Part shown: piece after piece, positions 27,721-35,780 of the stretch
How positions within the stretch are numbered: position 1 is the stretch's first letter
Layout of the letters: each line of letters begins with the position of its first letter
Assembly: GCF_031729055.1 (NCBI RefSeq)
Contig: NZ_JAVMIP010000018.1
Coordinates: 1 to 62,785, forward strand
DNA length: 62,785 nt
Direction: 5' to 3'
Source: Pseudocalidococcus azoricus BACA0444
GTDB taxonomy: Bacteria; Cyanobacteriota; Cyanobacteriia; Thermosynechococcales; Thermosynechococcaceae
Program-made: the position numbers and the translations under genes
Notes under the pieces: generated by a model
The model's database searches: none
What the model saw: only the letters and a program-made list of their open reading frames with translations
What the model was told of the DNA's origin: nothing

Positions 27721-28245
27721 CTAGGCGGGGATGCGTTTCTTGAGGGAATTGGCCCGACGTTTGGCCACGGCATTGTTGGGATCAGCCCCTAAGGCTTGCT
27801 CGTAGGCTTCCAGGGCCTGGGTGACTAAGCTTTTCCGCTCGTAGGCATGGCCGAGATTGTTGGCCGCTGTTACATAGGCTGGGTCTTGGCTCAGGGCTTC
27901 TTTGTAGTTGCGAATGGCTAAATCGTATTGATCCTGAACAAAGTAAGCATAGCCGAGGGCGTTATAGATGGGGGCAGTGATCGCCGTAGGATCGGTTTCG
28001 GCTGTTTTTAGGGCTTTTTGGAGCAGGGGAATGGCCTGGGTTGTCAGTTTCTTATTCAGATAAATACTACCCAATTCAAAATATTCTTGGGCTGTGCCTT
28101 TTTCTTGTTTTAACTTGGCCTGGAGACGAGATAAGGCGGTTTCGATCCGGCGCGTCCGTAAAATTTGCCGAAATACAAACCAGCCCACGGCTGCCAACAA
28201 AATGAGGAGAACACCCAAATACAGGGCGGGTAAATTAGTCTCCAT
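27721..28245 (-). CDS. ycf37: Ycf37-like TPR protein for photosystem I assembly
   Basis: 174 aa. One N-terminal membrane helix (YLGVLLILLAAVGWFVFRQIL), a basic connector (LRTRRIETALSRLQAKL), then three TPR units (YFELGSIYLNKKLTTQAIPL, YNALGYAYFVQDQYDLAIRN, AANNLGHAYERKSLVTQALE). The length and layout match Ycf37 of Synechocystis and algal plastids, a thylakoid protein that helps assemble or stabilise PSI trimers. Assignment is by architecture and sequence feel, not alignment. Confidence 0.8.
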   Translation of the reverse strand: METNLPALYLGVLLILLAAVGWFVFRQILRTRRIETALSRLQAKLKQEKGTAQEYFELGSIYLNKKLTTQAIPLLQKALKTAETDPTAITAPIYNALGYAYFVQDQYDLAIRNYKEALSQDPAYVTAANNLGHAYERKSLVTQALEAYEQALGADPNNAVAKRRANSLKKRIPA

Positions 28246-28536
28246 GACTGCTTTCTTTCCTCTAAAAACAAGCTAAGGTCACCAGGCCTGGAATCCAAGC
28301 ATTGGCAAACACCCATTTTCCAGACTAGCAAGGATAGAGCCGGAGAATCCCAAGATCCTAGATGCAAAAAAAATAGCCCCCAAATTCTCTAGCCGCATCA
28401 ACGACATCAAGAAACTTGGCAAGCTATGTCTAAAGAGAGAGATTAAAAGACATTTTGTTGACGAAATTTATGTCATCAGGCTCGGGAATCGTCACTACCC
28501 TAACCCTGTTGGCTTAGCCTGCCAGAGGCATAAAAG

Positions 28537-28746
28537 TTAGAGGCTAGTCAGAAAGCCGATGAGACCGTGGCCTGTGAAAACTTCCAAGGCCAACAATGAG
28601 ATAAAGCCAACCATGGCTAAACGACCATTGAACAATTCAGCATAGGGGGTAAATCCTGACTGAGACTCGTTCATGACGTACATTTCCGGCTCAATCGCAA
28701 AGTTGTTCATCTTACCTTGGTCGTCAACAATAGAACCGCTTCTCAT
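28537..28746 (-). CDS. High-light-inducible (Hli/SCP) one-helix protein
   Basis: 69 aa with GGAG 8 bp before the ATG. The single membrane helix carries the chlorophyll-binding signature ELFNGRLAMVGFISLLALE (Glu and Asn/Arg ligands) of the Lhc superfamily. Hli proteins sit in thylakoids, bind chlorophyll and carotenoid and dissipate excess energy, often with PSII assembly factors. The longish N-terminal extension (about 30 residues) is common in HliA/B-type proteins. It is divergent from pyk. Confidence 0.92.
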   Translation of the reverse strand: MRSGSIVDDQGKMNNFAIEPEMYVMNESQSGFTPYAELFNGRLAMVGFISLLALEVFTGHGLIGFLTSL

Positions 28747-28782
28747 ATTTCGCTCCGTTATTTAGCTTTACTTTTTAGCTTC

Positions 28783-28807
28783 TTTACATAAGTTAACATT
28801 CTTTACA
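28783..28807 (-). promoter_or_regulatory. HLR1-like direct repeats upstream of hli
   Basis: TTTACATAAGTTAACA followed by another TTTACA at 28802-28807, 37-60 bp upstream of the hli start. These resemble the repeated TTACA of HLR1 sites bound by RpaB in cyanobacterial high-light genes. One half-site is imperfect. Function is inferred from known hli regulation. Confidence 0.4.
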
Positions 28808-29262
28808 AAACTTGACAACTGTTCAGGCAAATTTCTCGGCCATGTTTCGCTGCTTATTGCTGTTGTTGCTCTCAATTCCGAGTATAGTTACCCTGAATCC
28901 CTTGATATTAAAGCAATGTAGGTTGGATCAAAGTCGGTAAACCCCATAATGATCTGCTCCACCTGGCCTGGGTGATTTGTAACAAAACTCCTGCTCTTAA
29001 CTTAATAAATATTTATTTTTGACTAGAGAGGCTTAATTTCTCTCTCCATTTCTTTTTGTTAGGCCAGCCCTTGCCCCCTGAACATCTTAGTTGCCTGGTC
29101 ACAGGATGCTTTCCATCGCTCGCCCCATCTTGGCTTGGGGATAGAGGACATGATGGAAAAATTGCCCCATCCACAATTTGGGATTCTTGCAGCCAATGGA
29201 TCAGCCTGTGTCACGCTATATGCTCTAATCTGAAGTTATCTCTAGTCGCCGATTCCTTGTCA
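28808..29262. other. hli-pyk intergenic region
   Basis: About 455 bp upstream of pyk with no convincing gene. It contains a 19-bp end fragment of mini-element family 1 at 29202-29220 (CAGCCTGTGTCACGCTATA). An in-frame extension of pyk runs through part of it, but its residues are unlike pyruvate kinase. Promoters for both divergent genes are expected here. Confidence 0.4.
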
Positions 29263-31044
29263 ATGCCCAGTCGCTTCCTGAAACGTCGAACAAAAATTGT
29301 TGCCACCGTTGGCCCCGCTGTCAGTAGTCCAGAACTGTTAAGGGCAATTATTGAAGCCGGAGCGACTACCCTACGCCTTAACTTTTCCCACGGCAGCCAT
29401 GAGGATCATCAACGCAGTATTCGCCTAATTCGCCAAATTTCCTATGAACTCAATCAGCCCGTGGGTATCCTCCAAGACCTACAGGGCCCGAAAATTCGTC
29501 TGGGTAAATTTGAAAATGGCAAGATCAGTCTTCGGCCTGGGGATAAATTTACCCTCACCAGTCGCATTCTCTTGGGTAATGAAACCATTAGCACCATTAC
29601 CTATCCACCCCTCGCCAAAGAAGTCCCCCCCGGAGCAACAATCCTCCTGGACGATGGGCGGGTGGAGATGGTCGTTGAAAGTATAGACAAAATCAAAGAG
29701 GAACTCTACTGCCGAGTTGTGGTCGGGGGGCAGTTATCCAATGCCAAGGGGGTTAACTTCCCCGGGGTTTACCTGTCCATTAAAGCCTTAACCGAAAAAG
29801 ACCGGGCCGACCTGATGTTTGGCCTCAACCAAGGGGTAGATTGGATTGCCCTCAGCTTTGTCCGCAATCCCCAGGATATGTTGGAAATTAAGGAACTGAT
29901 CTCAGCGGCGGGGAAATCTGTCCCTGTGATTGCCAAGATTGAAAAACACGAAGCCATCGAACAAATGGAGGCAGTGCTCTCGGTCTGTGATGGGGTGATG
30001 GTGGCGCGGGGGGATTTGGGCGTAGAACTGCCAGCCGAAGATGTCCCAATTTTGCAGAAACGGCTGATTGCAGCGGCTAATCGGTTGGGGATTCCAGTCA
30101 TTACCGCCACCCAAATGCTCGATAGCATGGTTAACTCCCCGCGGCCAACAAGAGCCGAAATCTCGGACGTGGCCAACGCGATTTTAGATGGGACTGATGC
30201 GGTGATGCTGTCTAACGAAACGGCAATGGGCCAATACCCTGTGGAGGCGGTGGCAACCATGGCCCGGATTGCCATGCGGATGGATGACCAGGCCCAACTG
30301 CATCGGTCTCCTCCGGCCTCAGCTCCCGGCCAATCCATTCCCAATGCCATTAGCCAGGCCGTGGGTCAGGTGGCGGCCCAACTCAATGCCAAGGCAATTA
30401 TTACCCAAACAAAAACTGGGGCCACGGCGCGGAATGTTTCTAAGTTTCGGCCCCAAATTCCAATTCTGGCCGCAACGCCCCAACTCGATATTGCCCGCCG
30501 CCTGCAATTGGTGTGGGGAGTTGAACCCTTACTCACCCTCAATCAAGGTTCAATTCGGCAATCCTTCCAAGTGGCAATTAATACCGCCCAAGAACGGGGC
30601 CTGCTGGCGGAACGGGATTTGGTCGTGATGACCGCCGGAACATTACAGGGGGTTTCTGGCTCAACGGACATGATTAAGGTGGAAATTGTCACCTCAATTA
30701 TGGGGCGAGGCTCAGGAATTGGCCATGGTTCTGTGAGTGGGCCAGCCCGAGTAATTCTGGAGGGGGCGCGAATTAGCTCCTTTAATCCAGGAGAGATTTT
30801 GGTCACATCCCGGACTAATGCCGACTATGTCGAGGTAATTCGCAAAGCCGCCGGGATTATTACCGAAGAAGAAAGTTTGACCAGTCATGCCGCGGTGTTG
30901 GGCCTACGCTTGGGGATTCCGGTCATTGTCGGGGTCAAAAATGCTACGGACATTATTCGAGAAGGAACCATTCTGACCTTGGATGTGCAGCGGGGCCTGG
31001 TCTATTCAGGTTCTGTGAATAGCCTTAAGGAGCACTATTCCTAG
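29263..31044 (+). CDS. pyk: Pyruvate kinase
   Basis: 593 aa from the ATG at 29263, chosen because RRTKIVATVGPAVSSPELL directly follows. The catalytic barrel has LRLNFSHGSHEDH, the key segment VIAKIEKHEAIEQME, VMVARGDLGVELP and the Ser/Thr loop VITATQMLDSM. After the allosteric C domain, the last ~90 residues form a PEP-utiliser-like mobile domain with EESLTSHAAVLGLRLGIPV (swivelling His domain), typical of long cyanobacterial and Bacillus-type enzymes. It makes ATP and pyruvate from PEP at the end of glycolysis. Confidence 0.95.
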   Translation: MPSRFLKRRTKIVATVGPAVSSPELLRAIIEAGATTLRLNFSHGSHEDHQRSIRLIRQISYELNQPVGILQDLQGPKIRLGKFENGKISLRPGDKFTLTSRILLGNETISTITYPPLAKEVPPGATILLDDGRVEMVVESIDKIKEELYCRVVVGGQLSNAKGVNFPGVYLSIKALTEKDRADLMFGLNQGVDWIALSFVRNPQDMLEIKELISAAGKSVPVIAKIEKHEAIEQMEAVLSVCDGVMVARGDLGVELPAEDVPILQKRLIAAANRLGIPVITATQMLDSMVNSPRPTRAEISDVANAILDGTDAVMLSNETAMGQYPVEAVATMARIAMRMDDQAQLHRSPPASAPGQSIPNAISQAVGQVAAQLNAKAIITQTKTGATARNVSKFRPQIPILAATPQLDIARRLQLVWGVEPLLTLNQGSIRQSFQVAINTAQERGLLAERDLVVMTAGTLQGVSGSTDMIKVEIVTSIMGRGSGIGHGSVSGPARVILEGARISSFNPGEILVTSRTNADYVEVIRKAAGIITEEESLTSHAAVLGLRLGIPVIVGVKNATDIIREGTILTLDVQRGLVYSGSVNSLKEHYS

Positions 31045-31200
31045 TGTCTTCGCCAGGTGGACTTATAAATTGGCTGACCATAGATAGTTTCATTGGGGTT
31101 CAATGGGTCTATTTAAGCGGCTGTACCATCTGGGTCAATATTGTTTATCTTGTGGGCTTCTTTAGTGAGGCGATTGAATGATTGTGAATCACTAAATTCT

Positions 31201-31302
31201 ATAGCGTTATTCCTTGAGGGTAAGAGGGAGATCAGTCAGAAAATGCTTGATAGTCAGTTTTTTAACATTTCTACGCTCTCGGAACAGCCTGCGTAACGCT
31301 AT
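31201..31302. repeat. Mini-element family 1, copy C
   Basis: 102 bp, ends ATAGCGTTAT and GTAACGCTAT (9 of 10 complementary), interior like copies A and B, same orientation as B. It ends 15 bp before the hydrolase start at 31318, so that gene's promoter or leader must lie in or pass through the element. Confidence 0.85.
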
Positions 31303-31317
31303 AACTTTGATAAACCT

Positions 31318-32166
31318 ATGGCCTCAAAATGGTTGATTGGAGAATTCAGTTGGTGGCGACTCCTCAAGTCAATCCTTTTTGTCTATGTGACTGTAGCCAT
31401 TTATATTTTCTTTCGGGCAGATCAGATGATCTTTCAGCCCCAGGCCCCCAGTTATGAAATTACCAGCGAATTTATCCAAATCCCCGTTACCAATCAAGAG
31501 TTCATTACCGCCCTCTATTTACCCAATCCCCAGGCCCAGTGGACGATCCTCTACAGTCACGGTAATGCTGAAGACCTTGGGGATATTCGCCCCTTTTTAA
31601 ACCAACTGCGGGCCTGGGGATTTAACATTTTTGCCTATGACTATCGGGGCTATGGTCAAAGCTCCGGCGTTCCTGGAGAAACTCATGCCTATAGGGATGC
31701 CCTAGTAGCTTATACCTACCTAACCCAAACTCTGAAGATTCCGCCAAATCGGATCATTCTCTATGGCCGCTCCCTCGGGGGTGGGGTGGCAACTCATCTG
31801 GCGACAGAAGTAGAGGCAGCAGCTTTGGTTTTAGAAAGTACTTTTACCTCTGCTTTTCAAGTTGTCTCACCCATCCCAATCTTTCCTTTTGACAAGTTTA
31901 CGAATTTAAGCAAACTCCCACAAATTCAGATACCGATCTTAATCATCCATGGTGATGCCGATGAAGTCATTCCCTTTGCCCATGGCCAGGCCCTCTATGC
32001 AGCAGCTAACGCGCCTAAATTTCATCTTTGGGTTCAGGGGGGGACGCATAACAACATCTCACTGATCGCTAGAGAGCCATTACAGGCAGCCCTGCAAACC
32101 CTTAAAATGACCCTAGACCAGTCCTCAGTGATACCATTACCTATTGCCTTAGGCAGACTGTTCTGA
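31318..32166 (+). CDS. Alpha/beta hydrolase of the BEM46/YfhR type
   Basis: 282 aa. N-terminal membrane anchor (ILFVYVTVAIYIFFRA), then a hydrolase domain: YSHGNAEDLGD, YDYRGYGQSSGVPGE, nucleophile LYGRSLGGGVATHLA (GRSLGG), acid in IIHGDADEVIPFAHG, His in QGGTHNNISLI. It is probably a membrane-anchored serine hydrolase of unknown substrate. The last residues (IALGRLF) and the TGA stop are encoded by the end of mini-element copy D, so the original C-terminus was altered. Confidence 0.85.
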   Translation: MASKWLIGEFSWWRLLKSILFVYVTVAIYIFFRADQMIFQPQAPSYEITSEFIQIPVTNQEFITALYLPNPQAQWTILYSHGNAEDLGDIRPFLNQLRAWGFNIFAYDYRGYGQSSGVPGETHAYRDALVAYTYLTQTLKIPPNRIILYGRSLGGGVATHLATEVEAAALVLESTFTSAFQVVSPIPIFPFDKFTNLSKLPQIQIPILIIHGDADEVIPFAHGQALYAAANAPKFHLWVQGGTHNNISLIAREPLQAALQTLKMTLDQSSVIPLPIALGRLF

Positions 32167-32245
32167 GAAGGTAGCAATGCTGCCAAGACTGCCCATCCAG
32201 TATTTTTTGACGGGTTCCCCTCTCACCCTCAATGAGTAATGGGAT
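32143..32245. repeat. Mini-element family 1, copy D (overlaps gene end)
   Basis: 103 bp with degenerate ends (ATTGCCTTAG ... GTAATGGGAT), same orientation as copy A, aligned over its whole length though more diverged. The first 24 bp encode the last seven residues and stop of the upstream hydrolase. Confidence 0.7.
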
Positions 32246-32355
32246 AAGACTGGAAAAATTGACACTCGCTTTCTCAGGACTTTACTGGAGCCAAGATGTT
32301 CTGGCCCGTTGGTTGAGATTGCCCTTGTGCAGGCTGCTATGAATCCGGCTATGCC

Positions 32356-33531
32356 CTAACCCACCTTAGCCAGATGCAAAACAACCCCCAGGCCCGCGCC
32401 AATTTCTTCTGGGGTAACTTTGCCATCTTGATTGGTGTCCAAGGCATCAAAGACCGCATCCGAACCGAGCCACTCCTCCCGCGTAATAATCCCATCCCCA
32501 TCTAGGTCATAGACATGAAAAATATCTTCCGTGGCATGGGTGAGGGTGGCTTCTCCTTCCAGACGGGCTAAACGCCGGGCTAAGAGGTCTTCTAGGGTTT
32601 CGAGGGCTTTGGTAAATCCTTTGATGCCTTCATCCAGTTTTTCGGAGGCCATCGGATCAGCGGCGTGCATTTGGTTAAAGGTGGCCCAATCTAGGGAAAT
32701 GCGCTCAATCTCCAGGCCAGCCGCCTTTGTTGCATCCAGTTTGCGAGGCAGTTCGGCCTCTGTGGATTTGAGTTGGGCAAGCAGGGCTGGGGAAATGGTC
32801 AACAGGTCGCACCCGGCCAATTCGGTAATTTCACCAATGTTGCGGAAACTAGCCCCCATGACCTCGGTGTGATAGCCAAATTTTTTGTAATAGTTGTAAA
32901 TAGCGGTGACGGAAACTACGCCCGGATCTTCCTGGGGGGCATAGCTTGCGCGGCCGGTACTTTTCTTATACCAATCTAAAATCCGCCCGACAAAGGGAGA
33001 AATTAAGGTCACACCTGCTTCCGCACAAGCAATGGCCTGGTGTAAGCCAAAGAGGAGGGTTAAATTGCAATGAATTCCTTCTTTCTCCAGCACCTCCGCA
33101 GCCTTAATCCCTTCCCAAGTGGAGGCAATTTTAATTAAGACCCGATCTGGGCCAATCCCGGCGGCGGCATATTGGGCAATCAAGTCGCGGGCTTTTTTAA
33201 TGGTAGCTTCGGTGTCGTAGGAGAGACGAGCATCAACTTCCGTGGAAACCCGACCGGGAATAATTTGGAGAATCTTTAAGCCAAAGGCTACAGCCAAGCG
33301 ATCAAAAGCCAGGGAGGTAATTTCTTTTTCAGTCGCGGCTGATCCTAAATCTGCTTTGGCTTTGAGTAAGGTTTCGTCCACAATGGCCTGGTATTCCCCC
33401 ATTTGGGCCGCTGCGGTAATCAGGGAGGGGTTGGTGGTTGCATCCCGGGGCGTAAATTGTTCAATGGCCTGGATGTCACCGGTATCGGCCACCACCACAG
33501 TCATTTGGCGCAGTTGATCCAATAAATTCAT
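32356..33531 (-). CDS. tal: Transaldolase with C-terminal EF-hand pair
   Basis: 391 aa from the ATG at 33531. The TalB-type barrel has [10 protein letters not shown], the Schiff-base Lys in [17 protein letters not shown], and [12 protein letters not shown]. Residues after ~325 add two calcium-binding loops, [14 protein letters not shown] and [14 protein letters not shown], both with intact Asp/Asn/Glu ligands. Transaldolase transfers dihydroxyacetone between sugar phosphates in the oxidative pentose phosphate pathway. The EF-hand fusion is known in cyanobacterial transaldolases and suggests calcium control; no experiment is implied. Confidence 0.93.
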   Translation of the reverse strand: MNLLDQLRQMTVVVADTGDIQAIEQFTPRDATTNPSLITAAAQMGEYQAIVDETLLKAKADLGSAATEKEITSLAFDRLAVAFGLKILQIIPGRVSTEVDARLSYDTEATIKKARDLIAQYAAAGIGPDRVLIKIASTWEGIKAAEVLEKEGIHCNLTLLFGLHQAIACAEAGVTLISPFVGRILDWYKKSTGRASYAPQEDPGVVSVTAIYNYYKKFGYHTEVMGASFRNIGEITELAGCDLLTISPALLAQLKSTEAELPRKLDATKAAGLEIERISLDWATFNQMHAADPMASEKLDEGIKGFTKALETLEDLLARRLARLEGEATLTHATEDIFHVYDLDGDGIITREEWLGSDAVFDALDTNQDGKVTPEEIGAGLGVVLHLAKVG

Positions 33532-33666
33532 AGGATGCGGTTCTCCCAGTCGTCTCTTCCAATCTAGTCGTTGCGTTCTAATTCCGGCCGAATTTGAGCG
33601 CCCTTGCAACAATGATTAACTCGGTAAACCCCAAGGACTTGCTGAAATTCCAGATTTAATTTGGGA

Positions 33667-34107
33667 TCACGGGGCAGAAGTCGCTGCATCGCTCAGCAAT
33701 ATCTCGGCCTGGAGCAGGGTCAGAATTTCTGTTAACCGACTCGGTTGGGAAATGTATAAATAGCCTAAAAGAGCTTCGAGGCTTGTGGCCTGTTGATAGA
33801 TTTGGGCAGAAACCCGCTTGGGGCCAGTAGTAGCTGCATTCCGTCCCTGGCGGATAATTTCCAGTTCTTGGGGAGTGAGATGCACCAAAATATTTTGTAG
33901 GTACTTGGCCTGGCTTTCGGCTTTGACATGTTCCACCACAAGGCGATGATAATCGGCAATTCTCCGGGGTGGGTCTAAGCAGAGGGAGCGAATAAATAAT
34001 TCATAAATACTATCTCCCAAGTAGGCTAAGGCCGGAGTCGGGTAATGATTGGGGAAAGCCTGGCGATCCGGCCCTGGAATCAACAATGGATGACCGAACG
34101 CTGTCAT
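33667..34107 (-). CDS. mrnC: Mini-ribonuclease III
   Basis: 146 aa. RNase III catalytic domain without the dsRNA-binding domain: [20 protein letters not shown] contains the signature [11 protein letters not shown], and [10 protein letters not shown] is the second acidic motif region. Mini-III dimers trim 23S rRNA precursors in Bacillus and cyanobacteria. It lies between the STAS gene and transaldolase on the same strand. Confidence 0.9.
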   Translation of the reverse strand: MTAFGHPLLIPGPDRQAFPNHYPTPALAYLGDSIYELFIRSLCLDPPRRIADYHRLVVEHVKAESQAKYLQNILVHLTPQELEIIRQGRNAATTGPKRVSAQIYQQATSLEALLGYLYISQPSRLTEILTLLQAEILLSDAATSAP

Positions 34108-34157
34108 GGCGTGGGAGACTGGGGAATTAGGAAGAACTGGAACTGATTATTTACCGA

Positions 34158-34541
34158 TTATTTACCAGCCGAGTCAGCAGTTTCGATGTTGGCTAGAGCC
34201 GTACTCAAGTCCGGTTGTAGGGAAAGGAATTTTTCCAACCGCACCAGTTTAACGGTCTGGGTGACACGGGGATTACTGACAATTTGCAAAGTCCCGCCAC
34301 CGTCTTGGACTTTTTTGGCCAACTGCACCAAGACCCCCAGGCCAGAGCTATCAATAAACTCAATTTTCGAGAGGTCAAGGATCAAATGCTTGGGCCCTTC
34401 CTCAATGCACTTGGTCAAGACTTTCCGAAAAGCAGGTTCAGAAAAGGCATCAATTAAACCAGTGAGGCGAAACAGTTGCAAATTGTCCCTAATCTCGCGG
34501 GTGCCTCGTAAACTTACCGTGAGGGAGAGTGGTTCAGAAAT
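34158..34541 (-). CDS. STAS-domain antagonist with apparent ATT start
   Basis: 127 aa if read from ATT at 34541, where AGGAGG sits 5 nt upstream and the residues SEPLSLTVSLRGTREIRDN follow naturally. The frame holds no ATG, GTG or TTG between the TGA some 45 nt upstream and a TTG at 34481, which would remove the first strand and has no ribosome-binding site. The STAS core has LIDAFSEPAFRKVL, LDLSKIEFIDSSGLGVLVQL (candidate phosphoserine DSS) and a C-terminal VKLVRLEKFLSL. It is likely part of a partner switch, perhaps with the kinase at 9.4 kb; no kinase is adjacent. Confidence 0.8.
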   Translation of the reverse strand: MSEPLSLTVSLRGTREIRDNLQLFRLTGLIDAFSEPAFRKVLTKCIEEGPKHLILDLSKIEFIDSSGLGVLVQLAKKVQDGGGTLQIVSNPRVTQTVKLVRLEKFLSLQPDLSTALANIETADSAGK

Positions 34542-34552
34542 GCTGGCCTCCT
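34539..34552 (-). promoter_or_regulatory. Ribosome-binding site deciding the ATT start
   Basis: On the minus strand: AGGAGG, five bases, then ATT. The perfect Shine-Dalgarno site at ideal spacing from ATT is the reason to prefer this codon over the TTG 60 nt downstream. Confidence 0.6.
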
Positions 34553-34689
34553 GTGGCGGAATCTCAACAGAAAATTTAGAACTTCAGTATAGGCAGTCTC
34601 AGGCCCCTTGTCTATCCCCTCCGCCCCCAGGCCTGGGTAAAGACAGCCCCCCAAACCCAGGGAAAACCAGGAAAGGGCTGGGACAGTCT

Positions 34690-35754
34690 CTAGGGTAACA
34701 GGAGCATGGCATCACCAAAGGAGTAAAACCGATAGCGGGCCTGGATCGCCAAGTGATAGAGGTCTAGTAAGGCTTGTCGGCCAATTAAAGCACTGACCAA
34801 AAGCAACAAACTGGAGCGGGGTAAATGAAAGTTGGTGATTAAACCCTCGACCACTTGCCATTGATAACCCGGATAGATAAACAGGTTAGATTCTCCGCAA
34901 AATGGGGCAAGTAGTCCTCCTTGGGCAGCGGTTTCCAACGAGCGAACAACGGTTGTCCCCACAGCAATAATCCGGCCCCCGCTGGCCTGGGTTTTCTGAA
35001 TTTGGGCAACGGTGTCCGGACTAACTTCAATCCATTCCTGGTGGAGTTGATGTTGGGTGACATCTTCCAATTCCAGGGGGCGAAACGTGCCCAGGCCAAC
35101 ATGGAGAGTAACAAAACAATGGTTAATTCCGCCATCTTGGAGAGTTTTTAACAGGCCAGGGGTAAAGTGTAAACCTGCGGTTGGGGCCGCCACTGCACCA
35201 GGAATTTGCCCATAGACGGTTTGGTATTGCTCAGGGCAGGCCGGGTGGCGATCAATATAGGGCGGCAGGGGCATTTCCCCGAAGTTGTCAAGCTGATCTA
35301 AAAGTCGTTCACCAGGGGGTAAATCAAACTCCATCAGGCGACCACGGGTTTTGGGATCATAGGCAAGGATTTCAGCCCGATAAATCTTGTCCTGGTCTGT
35401 CCGATCCCGAAACTCGAGGCGATGGCCTGGGCGGATGCGTCTGCCGGGTTTGACTAGACCTAGCCATTGGCGCGGTGTTTTTTCAGCCAGGAGTAAGACC
35501 TCCACCGGGACAGGAATTTTACCGATTTTTTGCCCCCGCAACCGGGCTGGAATCACCCGCGTGTTATTCAGGACTAAGAGGTCGCCTGGGTGTAAAAACT
35601 GGGGTAACTCTCGAAACTGATGATGGGTAATTTCCCCGGAGCGAAAGACAAGCAATCGGGAACTATCGCGGGGTTCGGCGGGGGCCTGGGCAATCAGTTC
35701 GGGGGGCAACTCGTAATCGTAACTGCTGAGTTGGAGATCTGTGGGGGTAGTCAC
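34690..35754 (-). CDS. queA: S-adenosylmethionine:tRNA ribosyltransferase-isomerase
   Basis: 354 aa, GTG start at 35754. Characteristic motifs: YDYELPPELIAQ.P near the start, LLVLNNTRVIPARL, PLPPYI, GAVAAPTAGLHFT, and the C-terminal NFHLPRSSLLLLVSA. QueA transfers the ribosyl part of SAM onto preQ1 in tRNA to form epoxyqueuosine (cytosol). Its start lies 26 bp downstream of the GAF-protein stop on the same strand. Confidence 0.95.
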   Translation of the reverse strand: MTTPTDLQLSSYDYELPPELIAQAPAEPRDSSRLLVFRSGEITHHQFRELPQFLHPGDLLVLNNTRVIPARLRGQKIGKIPVPVEVLLLAEKTPRQWLGLVKPGRRIRPGHRLEFRDRTDQDKIYRAEILAYDPKTRGRLMEFDLPPGERLLDQLDNFGEMPLPPYIDRHPACPEQYQTVYGQIPGAVAAPTAGLHFTPGLLKTLQDGGINHCFVTLHVGLGTFRPLELEDVTQHQLHQEWIEVSPDTVAQIQKTQASGGRIIAVGTTVVRSLETAAQGGLLAPFCGESNLFIYPGYQWQVVEGLITNFHLPRSSLLLLVSALIGRQALLDLYHLAIQARYRFYSFGDAMLLLP

Positions 35755-35780
35755 GGGTGCAAATGAGGGATATGGGCAAC

